From: Leifsonia aquatica
GTDB lineage: Bacteria > Actinomycetota > Actinomycetes > Actinomycetales > Microbacteriaceae
Assembly (NCBI RefSeq): GCF_014190775.1
Contig: NZ_JACHVP010000003.1
Span: forward strand, 248,001-312,000
Direction: 5' to 3'
Length of the DNA stretch: 64,000 nt
Of the stretch, positions 18,516 through 27,024 are shown piece after piece (the first letter of the stretch is position 1; the number at the start of each line of letters is the position of its first letter). The position numbers and the translations under genes are program-made. The notes beneath the pieces were generated by a model, which saw only the letters and a program-made list of their open reading frames with translations, ran no database searches and was not told where the DNA came from.

Positions 18516-19510
18516 GCGATGCGCTCCAGCGCGGCGGCCAGGTCGGCACCGATCTCGATGCGGCCGACGGGCACGCCGCCGCCGAGCACGGGCAGTTCGA
18601 CCAGCGACACGGCGCCGTCGATGGAGGTGCCGAGCGCTTCGAGCACCCGCAGGGCGATGAGCGTGGTGGCGCGCGGGCTGCCGTCGACGATCTTCATCGA
18701 GACGGCGGTGCCGTCCGCGGCGGCGACGCCGATGACGCCCTCCGCGCCGCCCTTGGCGAGGGCGCCGGGCACCTCCTCCATCAGCGAGGAGTTCTGGTGG
18801 CCCGAGCCGCCCACGTAGAAGGGATGGGCGCGCATCGCGTCCGCGACCGCGCGCTCGGGCGTTCCTGGTGCGGCCTGCACCAGGCGGCCGAAGGCGCGGG
18901 CGACACCGCGCACGGTGGTCCCGAAGAGCGGGGCGCCGCAGCCGTCGACCGCGTCGGCGGAGACGGGCACGCCGGTGAGCTCGGCCATGGTGGCGCGGAC
19001 ATGCTGCTGCAGCGGGTGCGCGGAGTCGAGGTAGCCGGCGACGTCCCAGCCGTTCGTGGCGGCGGCCAGGATCATGGCGGCGTGCTTGCCGGAGCAGTTC
19101 ATCCGCACCCGGGCGCGGGGCTCACCGGCGCGCACCAGCCGCTCGAAGGTGCCCTCGTCCTCCGGCCGGTCGACCGGGCAGCCGAGCGCGGCGTCGTCGA
19201 CGCCCGCGCGGGCGAGCAACTCGCGGACGACGCGCACGTGCTCGTCCTCGCCGGTGTGGCTGCCCGCGGCGATCGCGAGCTCCGGCCCGGCGAGCGGGGC
19301 GCCCGCGGTCAGGCAGGCGAGCGCCTGCAGCGGCTTGACGGTGCTGCGCGGCAGGATGACCGCGTCCGCGTCGCCGAGTTCCAGGAGGGTGCTCCCGTCG
19401 GGCGCGAGGGCGACGAGGCTGCCGAAGTGGCGGCTCTCGATCATCCCGGAACGACGGACGGCGGCGAGCTCGGCCAACCCCGCTCCGGGGTGGCTGGTGG
19501 TGCTAGGCAT
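18512..19510 (-). CDS. Asparaginase of the Rhizobium etli type II (AnsII/ReAII) family
   Basis: This 332-residue enzyme should hydrolyse L-asparagine, or a related amide, to aspartate and ammonia. It is unrelated to the E. coli type I/II enzymes. Family motifs are ILPRSTVKPLQALACL (catalytic Ser-x-x-Lys, about residues 52-67), AIAAGSHTGEDEHV, MNCSGKHAAMI (Cys and Lys of the zinc site), VDGCGAPLFG (second Cys), and KIVDGSPRATT. All are intact. No signal peptide is present, so it is cytosolic. The start overlaps the permease stop in ATGCCTAG, and the stop overlaps the cutC start. Placement behind an amino-acid ABC transporter suggests that the transported compound is an asparagine derivative. 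Confidence 0.88.
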   Translation of the reverse strand: MPSTTSHPGAGLAELAAVRRSGMIESRHFGSLVALAPDGSTLLELGDADAVILPRSTVKPLQALACLTAGAPLAGPELAIAAGSHTGEDEHVRVVRELLARAGVDDAALGCPVDRPEDEGTFERLVRAGEPRARVRMNCSGKHAAMILAAATNGWDVAGYLDSAHPLQQHVRATMAELTGVPVSADAVDGCGAPLFGTTVRGVARAFGRLVQAAPGTPERAVADAMRAHPFYVGGSGHQNSSLMEEVPGALAKGGAEGVIGVAAADGTAVSMKIVDGSPRATTLIALRVLEALGTSIDGAVSLVELPVLGGGVPVGRIEIGADLAAALERIA

Positions 19511-20438
19511 GGGACTCTTCCTGGTGCGGGGTCGCCGGCAGGGGCGGCAGAGGCGGCTGTGTCGAGGGGCGGCGACGCGAGCCGCGCCGCGAGCCGCGCT
19601 GCAGCCGGGACGCGAGCGCCGAGAGGCTGCCGTTGACGACGAGGTAGATGACGGTCACCGCGACGTAGGTCGGGATGAGCAGGTGCAGGTACGAGGCGAG
19701 CACCTGCCCGCGGTAGAGCAGCTCGGTGAAGGCGACGATGTAGCCCAGCGAGGTGTCCTTCAGGAGGCTGACGAGCTGGGTCACCAGCGACGGCGCGACG
19801 TTCCGCAGCGCCTGGGGGAGCACGACGTGGCGCATCGCCTGCACCGGCCGCATCCCGAGGCTGAGCGCCGCCTCGCGCTGACCGCGCGGGAGGCTGAGGA
19901 CCCCGGCGCGGACGATCTCGGCGAACACCGCCGAGTTGGCGATGGTCAGCGGCACGACCAGCTTCCACAGGGTCGGCAGGTTGATGCCGAGCTGGGGGAG
20001 GCCGAAGAGCATGAGGTAGATCATCAGCAGCACCGGGATGGTGCGGGCGACCTCGATGTAGAAGGCGCAGAGCCAGCGCACCGGACGCAGCCGGCTGAGG
20101 CGGCCGAGGGCGAGCACGATGCCGAGGGCGCCGCCGAGCACGGCCACGATCGCCGCGGCCTCGAGGGTGCCGAGCAGGCCGACCAGCAGGTACTGCCAGA
20201 TCGCCCAGTCGGTGAACGGCGCCCAGCGCTCCGCCGCGAACTGGCCGTGCGACGCGAGCTGCCAGATCCCGTAGCCGATGATGGCGGCGAAGGCCACGCA
20301 ACTGATCAGGGAGCCGAGGAGGATGTTGCGGCGGCCGCGCGGCCCCGGGGTGTCGTACATGAACGAAGCGGCATACGTCCGCTTGGGGCGGCGGGGGCGT
20401 GCGGGTGCCGGGCGGTCCGGGATGAGCTGGGCGGTCAT
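19503..20438 (-). CDS. Amino-acid ABC transporter permease, GluD-like
   Basis: This 311-residue permease belongs to the polar amino-acid (HisM/GluD) family. A charged N-terminus (about 30 residues) is followed by a helix, a periplasmic stretch (QFAAERWAPFTDWAIW) and the core permease. The EAA loop, which contacts the ATPase, reads REAALSLGMRPVQAMRHVVL followed by PQALRNVAPSLV. The length and the extra N-terminal helix match GluD rather than GluC of the corynebacterial glutamate system. The C-terminal tail after residue 280 is Arg/Pro/Ser-rich. ATGA overlap couples it to the upstream permease, and its end overlaps the asparaginase start by eight bases. Confidence 0.9.
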   Translation of the reverse strand: MTAQLIPDRPAPARPRRPKRTYAASFMYDTPGPRGRRNILLGSLISCVAFAAIIGYGIWQLASHGQFAAERWAPFTDWAIWQYLLVGLLGTLEAAAIVAVLGGALGIVLALGRLSRLRPVRWLCAFYIEVARTIPVLLMIYLMLFGLPQLGINLPTLWKLVVPLTIANSAVFAEIVRAGVLSLPRGQREAALSLGMRPVQAMRHVVLPQALRNVAPSLVTQLVSLLKDTSLGYIVAFTELLYRGQVLASYLHLLIPTYVAVTVIYLVVNGSLSALASRLQRGSRRGSRRRPSTQPPLPPLPATPHQEESHA

Positions 20439-21079
20439 CGGGCGATCGCCACCTTTCGTTCGACCCAGCCGGCCGCCAGGCCGATGGTCAGCGCGATCGC
20501 CATGTAGACGAGTCCGGCGCTGGAGAAGATCAGGATGGGCTGCGCGGCCACAAGGTTCACCTTGTTGACCTCGGCCGTCAGCTCGACGACCCCGACCGCG
20601 GCGGCCAGGGCGGTGTTCATCGCGAGGGCGATCATCACGTTGCCGATGGGTTGCACGACCGCGCGCAGCGCCTGGGGCACGACCACGAGGCGCAGCGTCT
20701 TGGCGAGCGTGAAGCCCAGCGCGCGGGCCGCCTCCACCTGGCCGACCGGGACGGTGTTGACGCCCGACCGCACCGCCTCCGCCACGTAGGCGGCCTCGTA
20801 CACGGTCAGCACGATGATCGCCGTGGGCGTCAGCGGGAGCAGCAGCCCGGCGTCGGGCAGCGCGAAGACGGCCAGCAGCAGCAGCGCCAGCAGGGGCACG
20901 TTGATGAAGAACTGCACGTAGAGGAAGGCCGCGGTGCGCAGGATCGGGATCGGGCTCACACGCGCGATCGTGATCAGCACGCCGAGCACGATCGAGCCGA
21001 CACCGGCCACGACCGCCATCAGCAGCGTCGTGCCGAGGGCCTGGACCAGCGGTCCGAGGTTGTCGATCAGAGGGTTCAT
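20435..21079 (-). CDS. Amino-acid ABC transporter permease, GluC-like
   Basis: This 214-residue permease is the shorter of the pair. It has about five membrane helices and the EAA loop QVEAARALGFTLAKTLRLVV, PQALRAVVQPIGN. The family N-terminus NPLIDNLGPLVQALGTTLLM is intact. With the GluD-like partner it should form the membrane channel of a binding-protein-dependent uptake system for glutamate, aspartate, asparagine or a derivative. It starts 66 bases after the binding-protein gene, a gap that includes a GC-rich stretch but no clear terminator, so it is in the same operon. The stop codon overlaps the next permease start. Confidence 0.9.
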   Translation of the reverse strand: MNPLIDNLGPLVQALGTTLLMAVVAGVGSIVLGVLITIARVSPIPILRTAAFLYVQFFINVPLLALLLLAVFALPDAGLLLPLTPTAIIVLTVYEAAYVAEAVRSGVNTVPVGQVEAARALGFTLAKTLRLVVVPQALRAVVQPIGNVMIALAMNTALAAAVGVVELTAEVNKVNLVAAQPILIFSSAGLVYMAIALTIGLAAGWVERKVAIAR

Positions 21080-21145
21080 CGCTCGCTCACTCGTGAGAGA
21101 AGTCGGGGGAGGGCGGGGCCGGCGTACCGGCCCCGCCCCGGGGGC

Positions 21146-22090
21146 TCAGGAGCCGGGGACGGAGCCGATCTTCGGCGGCGTCGGGATGTCGGAGTCGGTC
21201 ACGGTGCCGAGCGTGGTCTTCCACGCCTGACCCCACTGGCCGCCCTTCTGGATCTTGGTGAGCCAGTCGTTGACGAAGGACTTGAAGTCGGAGTCGCCGT
21301 GCTTCAGGCCGATGCCGTACGGCTCCTTGGTGAAGGGCTGGCCCACGACCTTAATCTGCTTCTCGCTGGCGGCGTCGCTCGCGAGCAGCGTGTAGTCCTG
21401 GACGTACGCGTCGCCGCGGCCCTGGATGAGCGCCTGTACGGCGGCCGGGTCGGTCGCGAACGCGGTGACGGTCGCGGTCGGGGCGATCTTCGGCACCTCG
21501 GTCACGGCCGGGGTGTTGGCGCCGACGATGACGGTCTTGCCGTCGAGGTCCTTGGAGCTCGTGATGTCCTTGTTGTCGCTCTTGACGGCGACGGCGAGGC
21601 CGGACTCGAAGTACGGGCCGGCGAAGTCCACCTGCTGCGCGCGCTCCTCGGTGATCGTGTACGTGTTGAACACGACGTCGACGGTGCCGTTCTGCAGCAT
21701 CGCCTCGCGGGTCTCGCTCGCCGGCGGGACGATCTCCACGTTCGGCTTGCCGAGGATGTAGATCGCGAGGAGCTTGGCGAGGTCGGCGTCGAAGCCGGTC
21801 ACCGAGTCCGGGTTGGTCGGGTCCTGCTGCGAGAGCAGCGGGGCGTCGAGCGCTTCGGCGACGACCAGCTTGCCGCGCTTCTTGATCTTCTCCATCGTCG
21901 AGCCCGAGATGATCAGGTCGGCCGAGGCGACGGGGGCGCCGGAGAACACGGCGTCGGCGGACGACGTGGAGCTCGAGCCGGAGCCGGGCAGGTTGGTGGA
22001 GCCGGACGAACAGGCGGTGACGGCGAGCGTCACGGCCGCGAGCAGGGCGCCGGCGAAGGCGGCCTTCCTGCGGGTCGTGCTGCGGGTCAT
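21146..22090 (-). CDS. Amino-acid ABC transporter substrate-binding lipoprotein, GluB-like
   Basis: The 314-residue protein has a lipoprotein signal: basic MTRSTTRRK, a hydrophobic stretch and the lipobox VTAC with Cys27, followed by a Ser/Gly-rich linker. The mature part is a type II periplasmic binding protein of the polar amino-acid family: LVVAEALDAPLLSQQDP, VTGFDADLAKLLAIYILG, VDVVFNTYTITEERAQQVDF and GKTVIVGANTP. It should be anchored outside the membrane and deliver ligand to the two permeases. GluB-like proteins bind glutamate; the coupled asparaginase suggests asparagine or a conjugate. It is separated from the ATPase gene by a tandem repeat at 22129-22204. Confidence 0.9.
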   Translation of the reverse strand: MTRSTTRRKAAFAGALLAAVTLAVTACSSGSTNLPGSGSSSTSSADAVFSGAPVASADLIISGSTMEKIKKRGKLVVAEALDAPLLSQQDPTNPDSVTGFDADLAKLLAIYILGKPNVEIVPPASETREAMLQNGTVDVVFNTYTITEERAQQVDFAGPYFESGLAVAVKSDNKDITSSKDLDGKTVIVGANTPAVTEVPKIAPTATVTAFATDPAAVQALIQGRGDAYVQDYTLLASDAASEKQIKVVGQPFTKEPYGIGLKHGDSDFKSFVNDWLTKIQKGGQWGQAWKTTLGTVTDSDIPTPPKIGSVPGS

Positions 22091-22128
22091 GGTGCTTCCC
22101 TTTCTGGAACGGACGGGTCGTGGTGCGG

Positions 22129-22204
22129 TGGTGCGGTGGAACCAGTGGTGCGGTGAAGCCGGTGGTGCGGTGGAGCCGTGGTGCAGTGAAGCCGGTGGTG
22201 CGGA
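22129..22204. repeat. 17-bp tandem repeat between ATPase and binding-protein genes
   Basis: About four and a half units of a 17-base repeat (TGGTGCGGTGAAGCCGG-like) occur at 22129, 22146, 22163 (16 bases), 22179 and a partial unit at 22196. They fill most of the 118-base gap between the transporter ATPase gene and the binding-protein gene. On the minus-strand transcript this is a C-rich, structure-poor spacer. Confidence 0.85.
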
Positions 22205-22208
22205 GGAC

Positions 22209-22961
22209 TCAGTGCGAGAGCACGGAGGCCAGGAACGACTTCGCCCGCTCGGAGCGAGGCGCGTCGAAGAACGCTGCGGGCGTCGCCTGCTCGACGATCT
22301 GCCCGCGATCCATGAAGACGACCCTGTCGGCCGCCCGGCGGGCGAAGCCCATCTCGTGGGTGACGACGATCATGGTCATGCCGTCGCGGGCGAGGGAGGT
22401 CATCACGTCCAGCACCTCGCCGACCATCTCGGGGTCGAGTGCGCTGGTGGGCTCGTCGAACAGCATCACCTTGGGCTGCATCGCGAGCGCCCGGGCGATC
22501 GCGGCCCGCTGCTGCTGGCCTCCCGAGAGCTGGGCCGGGTGGCTGTGCGCCTTGTCGGCGATCCCGACGCGGTCCAGCAGCTCCAGGGCCTGACGCTCGG
22601 CGGCGGCCTTCTTCATGCCGCGCACCTTCATCGGGGCCAGTGCGACGTTGTCGAGCACGGTGCGGTGCGCGAAGAGGTTGAAGGACTGGAAGACCATGCC
22701 GACCTCGGCCCGCAGTCGTGCGAGTGCCGCGCCCTCTTCGGGCAGCGCCTCGCCGTCGACCAGGATCTCGCCGCTGTCGATGGTCTCGAGGCGGTTGATC
22801 GAGCGGCAGAGGGTGGACTTGCCGGAGCCGGACGGCCCGACCACCACGACGACCTCGCGCGGGGCGACATCGAGGTCGATCGTCTTGAGCACGTGCAGAT
22901 CACCGAAGTGCTTCTCGACGCGGCGCAGGCTGACCATGGGCCGTGCGTTCGCTGCTTCCAT
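22209..22961 (-). CDS. Amino-acid ABC transporter ATP-binding protein, GluA-like
   Basis: The 250-residue ATPase belongs to the polar amino-acid (HisP/GlnQ/GluA) family. Walker A is GPSGSGKST (about residues 43-51), followed by the family marker [17 protein letters not shown]-loop [10 protein letters not shown], signature [15 protein letters not shown], Walker [17 protein letters not shown] and switch His in [18 protein letters not shown]. All catalytic residues are intact. It is the first gene of the minus-strand operon that continues through binding protein, permeases, asparaginase, CutC and ROK kinase. AGGAA lies six bases before the ATG at 22961. The gap to the divergent ROK repressor gene is AT-rich and probably holds both promoters. 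Confidence 0.93.
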   Translation of the reverse strand: MEAANARPMVSLRRVEKHFGDLHVLKTIDLDVAPREVVVVVGPSGSGKSTLCRSINRLETIDSGEILVDGEALPEEGAALARLRAEVGMVFQSFNLFAHRTVLDNVALAPMKVRGMKKAAAERQALELLDRVGIADKAHSHPAQLSGGQQQRAAIARALAMQPKVMLFDEPTSALDPEMVGEVLDVMTSLARDGMTMIVVTHEMGFARRAADRVVFMDRGQIVEQATPAAFFDAPRSERAKSFLASVLSH

Positions 22962-23009
22962 CGTGTTCCTCGCATCATCGTCGGTCGGATTGCGATGAGC
23001 GTACTAAGT

Positions 23010-23034
23010 AATCAAAGTTCATGCAATTTTGATT
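23010..23034. promoter_or_regulatory. AT-rich divergent control region with inverted repeat
   Basis: AATCAAA at 23010-23016 and TTTGATT at 23028-23034 form a perfect 7-base inverted repeat with an 11-base spacer in the 160-base gap between the ABC ATPase gene and the ROK repressor gene. A TACACT hexamer at 23064-23069 could be the -10 of the repressor gene. The stretch 23000-23075 is far richer in A+T than its surroundings. A ROK-repressor operator is plausible but not proven. Confidence 0.5.
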
Positions 23035-23121
23035 TTGGTTAGATCGAAATCGAAGAAAGTGGCTACACTATCCTCAACACCAGCAGTGCGGCGCCGACCG
23101 CGCAGACGAGGGGGACGCGCG

Positions 23122-24324
23122 ATGCCGAGCAGCACCAGGACCACGCCGCCGGATGCCGCCGTCACGCTCGCGTCGTCGTCCGGGCCGGGCGGCGTCCTCG
23201 ACCTCGTGCGCTCCGGTCGCGCCGCCTCCCGAGCGGACATCGCCCGGCACACCGGCCTCTCTCCCTCCACCGTCGCCCAGCGGGTGGATGCGCTCCTCGC
23301 CGCCGGCTTCCTCCGCGAGGCCGGCGAGGGGGTCTCCCACGGCGGGCGACGGCCGCGCGCGCTCGAAGTCGATCCCAGCACCGGCGTGGTCCTCGCCGTC
23401 GACCTCGGCTCGCACCACGCCACCTTCGGGCTCTTCGACCTCGCGGGTCGCCTCCTCGTCTCGCGCACCGACACGATGGACATCGCGGCCGGCCCCGACC
23501 ACGTGCTCGGCTGGATCGCCGCCGTCGCCGAGGAGTTGCGCGCCGCCTACGCCGAGCCGGGGCAGGAGCTCCGCGGCTTCGGGATCGGGCTGCCCGGTCC
23601 CGTCGACTCCACCAGCGGGCGCATGGTGTCGCCGTCGCGCATGCCCGGCTGGAACGGTCTCGACGTCGCCTCCGAGCTGCGGGCGCGCACCGGGCTCGTG
23701 GCCGTCGCCGACAACGACGCCAACCTGATGGCGCTGGGCGAGCACACCGCGCTCGGCGGGGGCACGGATCAGCTCGTGTTCGTCAAGGCCGGGTCGAGCA
23801 TCGGCTGCGGCGTCATCGCGTTCGGCGGCGTCTACCGCGGCCACCACGGCATGGCCGGCGACATCAGCCACGTGACCGTCCCCGGCGTCCCCGAGGTCCT
23901 GTGCTCCTGCGGACGCATCGGCTGCCTCGACGCCGTCGCGGGCGGTGCCGCCATCGTGCAGGCGCTCCGCCGCGAGGGGGTCGACGTCGCCGACACCCGC
24001 GACATCCTGGCCCTGGCGCGGGATGCGCATCCCCTCGCCACCCTCATGCTGCGCGAGGCGGGTCTGCGCACGGGTGGCGTGCTCGCGACCATCATGAACT
24101 TCTTCAACCCGCAGCGGCTCGTGCTCGGCGGCATCCTGGGCGAAGCGGAGGCCTTCGTCGCGGGGGTGCGGTCCACGATCTACTCCGACTGCCTGCCCAT
24201 GATCACCGACCAGCTCGACATCGCGATCACGGTCGCGAAGGAGGAGGCGGGCATCCGCGGCGCCGGACGCCTCGTGCTCGACGCCCTGTTCGACCCGGCG
24301 CAAGTCGACCGGGCGGTCCGGTGA
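23122..24324 (+). CDS. ROK family transcriptional repressor (NagC/XylR type)
   Basis: This 400-residue protein has an N-terminal winged helix-turn-helix (GVLDLVRSGRAASRADIARH, TGLSPSTVAQRVDALLAAGF) and a C-terminal sugar-kinase-like ROK domain with VVLAVDLGSHHATFGLFDLA and the cysteine cluster CSCGRIGCLDAVAGG. It should bind DNA and release it when a sugar binds the ROK domain. Its stop overlaps the start of the oxidoreductase gene (GTGA), and the GH13 gene follows, so the three form one operon that it probably controls. It is also divergent from the amino-acid/asparaginase operon, which it may control as well. ATG at 23122 is used; the frame is open upstream through the AT-rich region. Confidence 0.87.
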   Translation: MPSSTRTTPPDAAVTLASSSGPGGVLDLVRSGRAASRADIARHTGLSPSTVAQRVDALLAAGFLREAGEGVSHGGRRPRALEVDPSTGVVLAVDLGSHHATFGLFDLAGRLLVSRTDTMDIAAGPDHVLGWIAAVAEELRAAYAEPGQELRGFGIGLPGPVDSTSGRMVSPSRMPGWNGLDVASELRARTGLVAVADNDANLMALGEHTALGGGTDQLVFVKAGSSIGCGVIAFGGVYRGHHGMAGDISHVTVPGVPEVLCSCGRIGCLDAVAGGAAIVQALRREGVDVADTRDILALARDAHPLATLMLREAGLRTGGVLATIMNFFNPQRLVLGGILGEAEAFVAGVRSTIYSDCLPMITDQLDIAITVAKEEAGIRGAGRLVLDALFDPAQVDRAVR

Positions 24325-25253
24325 CGCTCTCCGGTGCGGCGACGCACGCCGCGGTCGTCGTCGGCGCCGGCCGGATGGGCCAGGCCCATGCCACGGCGTG
24401 GGAAAGCCTCGGCGTCCCCGTGCGCTGGGCGGTCTCGCCCCGGCGCCGGCCCGCGCTGGACGCCGCTCCCGACGCCCGGTGGGCGACCGACCTCGACCAG
24501 GCCCTGGCCGATCCCGCGGTCACGATCGTCTCGATCTGCACGCCGACCCCCAGCCACGCGGACCTCGCTGTGCGCGCCCTCGCCGCCGGGCGGCACGTCC
24601 TGCTCGAGAAGCCGATCGCCCTCACCGTGGCCGATGCGGAGCGCGTCGCCGCCGCGGCCGAGGACGCGCCCGGCATCCTGATGGTCGCCCACGTCGTGCG
24701 CTTCTTCCCCGCCTACGCGGACCTCCTCGAGCGCGTCGCCTCCGGCAGCGTCGGTCGTCCGCGCGCGGTCCGCGCCACCCGCCTCTCGGCAGCGGCGCCA
24801 CCCGACGGGGCCCGCTGGCTGCGGGATGAGGAGCGCTCGGGCGGCCTGGTCGTGGACTTCGCCATCCACGACATCGACCAGGCGAACGCGCTGCTCGGCG
24901 CGCCTCGGGCGGTCACGGCCCTCCCGCTGCGGGGCGACGGTTTCGGCGCCCCGGTCGCCGTGACGATCGAGTACGCGGACGGCGGGATCGCGCAGGTGCT
25001 GGCCGTGGCGGATCTCCCGGCGGGCACGCCGTTCCAGACGTCGCTCGACGTCGTCGGCGACGTCGGCCTCGACGCGCTCGCCGACGCTCCGGGTGACCCG
25101 TTCGAGGAACAGGCGCGGTACTTCCTCGGATGCGTCGAGTCCGGAGTCCGACCTCGGCGCGCCCCGGTCGCGGCAGCGGTCGACGCGCTGCGCGTCAGCC
25201 TGGCGGCGCGGGAGTCGCTCCGCACCGGGGCGCGGGTGATCCTCGCCGAGTAG
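24321..25253 (+). CDS. Gfo/Idh/MocA family NAD(P)-dependent oxidoreductase
   Basis: The 310-residue protein has the N-terminal Rossmann motif AAVVVGAGRMGQAHATAWES, the family stretch TIVSICTPTPSHADLAVRAL and the catalytic lysine in HVLLEKPIALTVADAE (about residues 93-108). The C-terminal alpha/beta domain has the conserved DFAIHDIDQANALLG. Members oxidise or reduce sugars, inositols and sugar derivatives. Its GTG start overlaps the repressor stop, and the following GH13 gene begins about ten bases after its own stop, so it belongs to a carbohydrate operon. Substrate is unknown; a sugar released by the GH13 enzyme, or a modified form of it, is one possibility. Confidence 0.9.
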   Translation: MTLSGAATHAAVVVGAGRMGQAHATAWESLGVPVRWAVSPRRRPALDAAPDARWATDLDQALADPAVTIVSICTPTPSHADLAVRALAAGRHVLLEKPIALTVADAERVAAAAEDAPGILMVAHVVRFFPAYADLLERVASGSVGRPRAVRATRLSAAAPPDGARWLRDEERSGGLVVDFAIHDIDQANALLGAPRAVTALPLRGDGFGAPVAVTIEYADGGIAQVLAVADLPAGTPFQTSLDVVGDVGLDALADAPGDPFEEQARYFLGCVESGVRPRRAPVAAAVDALRVSLAARESLRTGARVILAE

Positions 25254-25263
25254 GGTGGCGTGC

Positions 25264-26964
25264 GTGAACGACAAGTGGTGGCAGTCGGCGGTCGTGTACC
25301 AGGTCTACCCGCGGAGCTTCGCGGACAGCGACGGCGACGGCATCGGCGATCTGCGCGGCATCATCCAGCACCTCGACCATCTGAAGGAGCTCGGCGTCGA
25401 CGTGGTCTGGCTGTCGCCGATCTACGCGTCCCCGCACGACGACAACGGGTACGACATCAGCGACTACCAGCGCATCGACCCGCTGTTCGGCACTCTCGAC
25501 GCCTTCGACGAGCTGCTCGAGGGTCTCCACGAGCGCGGCATCAAGCTGGTGATGGACCTCGTCGTCAACCACACCTCCGATGAGCATCCGTGGTTCGTGG
25601 AGTCCGCCTCCAGTCGCGACAACCCCAAGCGCGACTGGTACTGGTGGCGTGGGCCGCGCGACGGCGCCCAGCCGGGGGAGCACGGCGCCGAGCCGACCAA
25701 CTGGGGCTCGTTCTTCTCGGGTTCCGCCTGGCAGCTCGACGAGCGCACCGGCGAGTACTACCTGCACCTCTTCTCACGCAAGCAGCCGGACCTCAACTGG
25801 GAGAACCCGGAGGTGCGCGGAGCCGTCTACGACATGATGAACTGGTGGCTCGACCGCGGCGTCGACGGCTTCCGGATGGATGTCGTCAACTTCCTCTCGA
25901 AGGACGTCTCGCTCCCCGACGGCGTCGTTCCCCCGGGTGCGCTCTGGGGAGACGCGTATCCGTTCTTCGCGCAGGGCCCGCGCATCCACGAGTTCCTGCA
26001 CGAGATGCACGAGCGCGTGTTCGCCGGCCGTGACGACCGTTACCTGACGGTGGGCGAGATGCCCGGTGTCGACATCGCCGAGGCGCGCCGCTTCACCGAC
26101 CCGGCCCGCGGCGAGCTGGACATGGTGTTCCAGTTCGAGCACGTCGACCTCGACCACGGTCCCGGTGGCAAGTGGGACCACCGCGACGCGAGCGTGCTCG
26201 ACCTGAAGCGCAACCTCGCCCAGTGGCAGGAGGGCCTCGCGGAGGTCGGCTGGAACAGCCTCTACTGGAACAACCACGACCAGCCCCGCGTGGTCAGCCG
26301 TTTCGGCGACGACGGCGAGCACCGCATCCCGTCGGCGAAGGCGCTCGGCACCGTGCTGCATCTGATGCGCGGCACCCCGTACGTCTACCAGGGCGAGGAG
26401 CTCGGGATGACGAACGTCCCGTTCTCCACGATCGACGACTTCCGCGACATCGAGACCCTCAACCACTACGCCGAGGCGGTCGACGTGCTCGGGCAGCCCG
26501 CCGACGAGGTGCTGGTCGCGCTCCGCCGGACGAGCCGCGACAACGCGCGCACCCCGATGCAGTGGAGCGACGAGCCGAACGCCGGATTCACAACAGGGGA
26601 GCCGTGGATCACGGTCAACCCCAACTTCCCGCAGGTCAACGCCGCCGCGGCGCGCGCCGACGCCGACTCGGTCTTCGCCCACTACCGGGCGCTGATCGAC
26701 CTCCGGCACCGGTCGCGCCTCGTCTCGGCGGGCGGCTTCGAGCTGGTGCTCCCCGAGCACGAGCAGATCTTCGCCTACGTGCGCGAACTCGACGGCGGGG
26801 CCCTCCTGGTGCTCGCGAACCTGACTGGGCGACCGGCCGCGTACGACGTGGCAGCGCTGCCGGGGTGGGAGTCCGCGGAGGTGGTGCTCGCATCCGGAGG
26901 CACGGGTACGACCGGGCTGACGGGCGTGCTCGGCCCCTGGGAGGCGGTGGTCCTGCAGCGCTGA
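25264..26964 (+). CDS. GH13 alpha-glucosidase (oligo-1,6-glucosidase/GH13_31-like)
   Basis: The 566-residue enzyme begins WWQSAVVYQVYPRSFADSDG, as in GH13 alpha-glucosidases. Conserved regions are DLVVNHTSDEHPWF, GFRMDVVNFLSK with nucleophile Asp206, LTVGEMPG with acid/base Glu265, and WNNHDQPRVVSRFG with Asp339. QPDLNWENPEVR is typical of subfamily 31. It should release glucose from the non-reducing end of short alpha-1,4 or alpha-1,6 glucosides or sucrose isomers. No signal peptide is present, so it acts on imported sugar. GTG at 25264 is preferred because AGGG lies a few bases upstream; GTG at 25255 would add three residues. It is the last gene of the ROK-repressor operon. Confidence 0.92.
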   Translation: MNDKWWQSAVVYQVYPRSFADSDGDGIGDLRGIIQHLDHLKELGVDVVWLSPIYASPHDDNGYDISDYQRIDPLFGTLDAFDELLEGLHERGIKLVMDLVVNHTSDEHPWFVESASSRDNPKRDWYWWRGPRDGAQPGEHGAEPTNWGSFFSGSAWQLDERTGEYYLHLFSRKQPDLNWENPEVRGAVYDMMNWWLDRGVDGFRMDVVNFLSKDVSLPDGVVPPGALWGDAYPFFAQGPRIHEFLHEMHERVFAGRDDRYLTVGEMPGVDIAEARRFTDPARGELDMVFQFEHVDLDHGPGGKWDHRDASVLDLKRNLAQWQEGLAEVGWNSLYWNNHDQPRVVSRFGDDGEHRIPSAKALGTVLHLMRGTPYVYQGEELGMTNVPFSTIDDFRDIETLNHYAEAVDVLGQPADEVLVALRRTSRDNARTPMQWSDEPNAGFTTGEPWITVNPNFPQVNAAAARADADSVFAHYRALIDLRHRSRLVSAGGFELVLPEHEQIFAYVRELDGGALLVLANLTGRPAAYDVAALPGWESAEVVLASGGTGTTGLTGVLGPWEAVVLQR

Positions 26965-27024
26965 TCGGTCTTGTGCGCCGGCTCGCTGCGGGTGTGGGAT
27001 GGGCGCGAGATGCAGGAGGCGATC

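Noticed and set aside
22129-22204. Short repeats considered as a CRISPR remnant
   Set aside because: The units are directly adjacent with no unique spacers and no cas genes are in the window.
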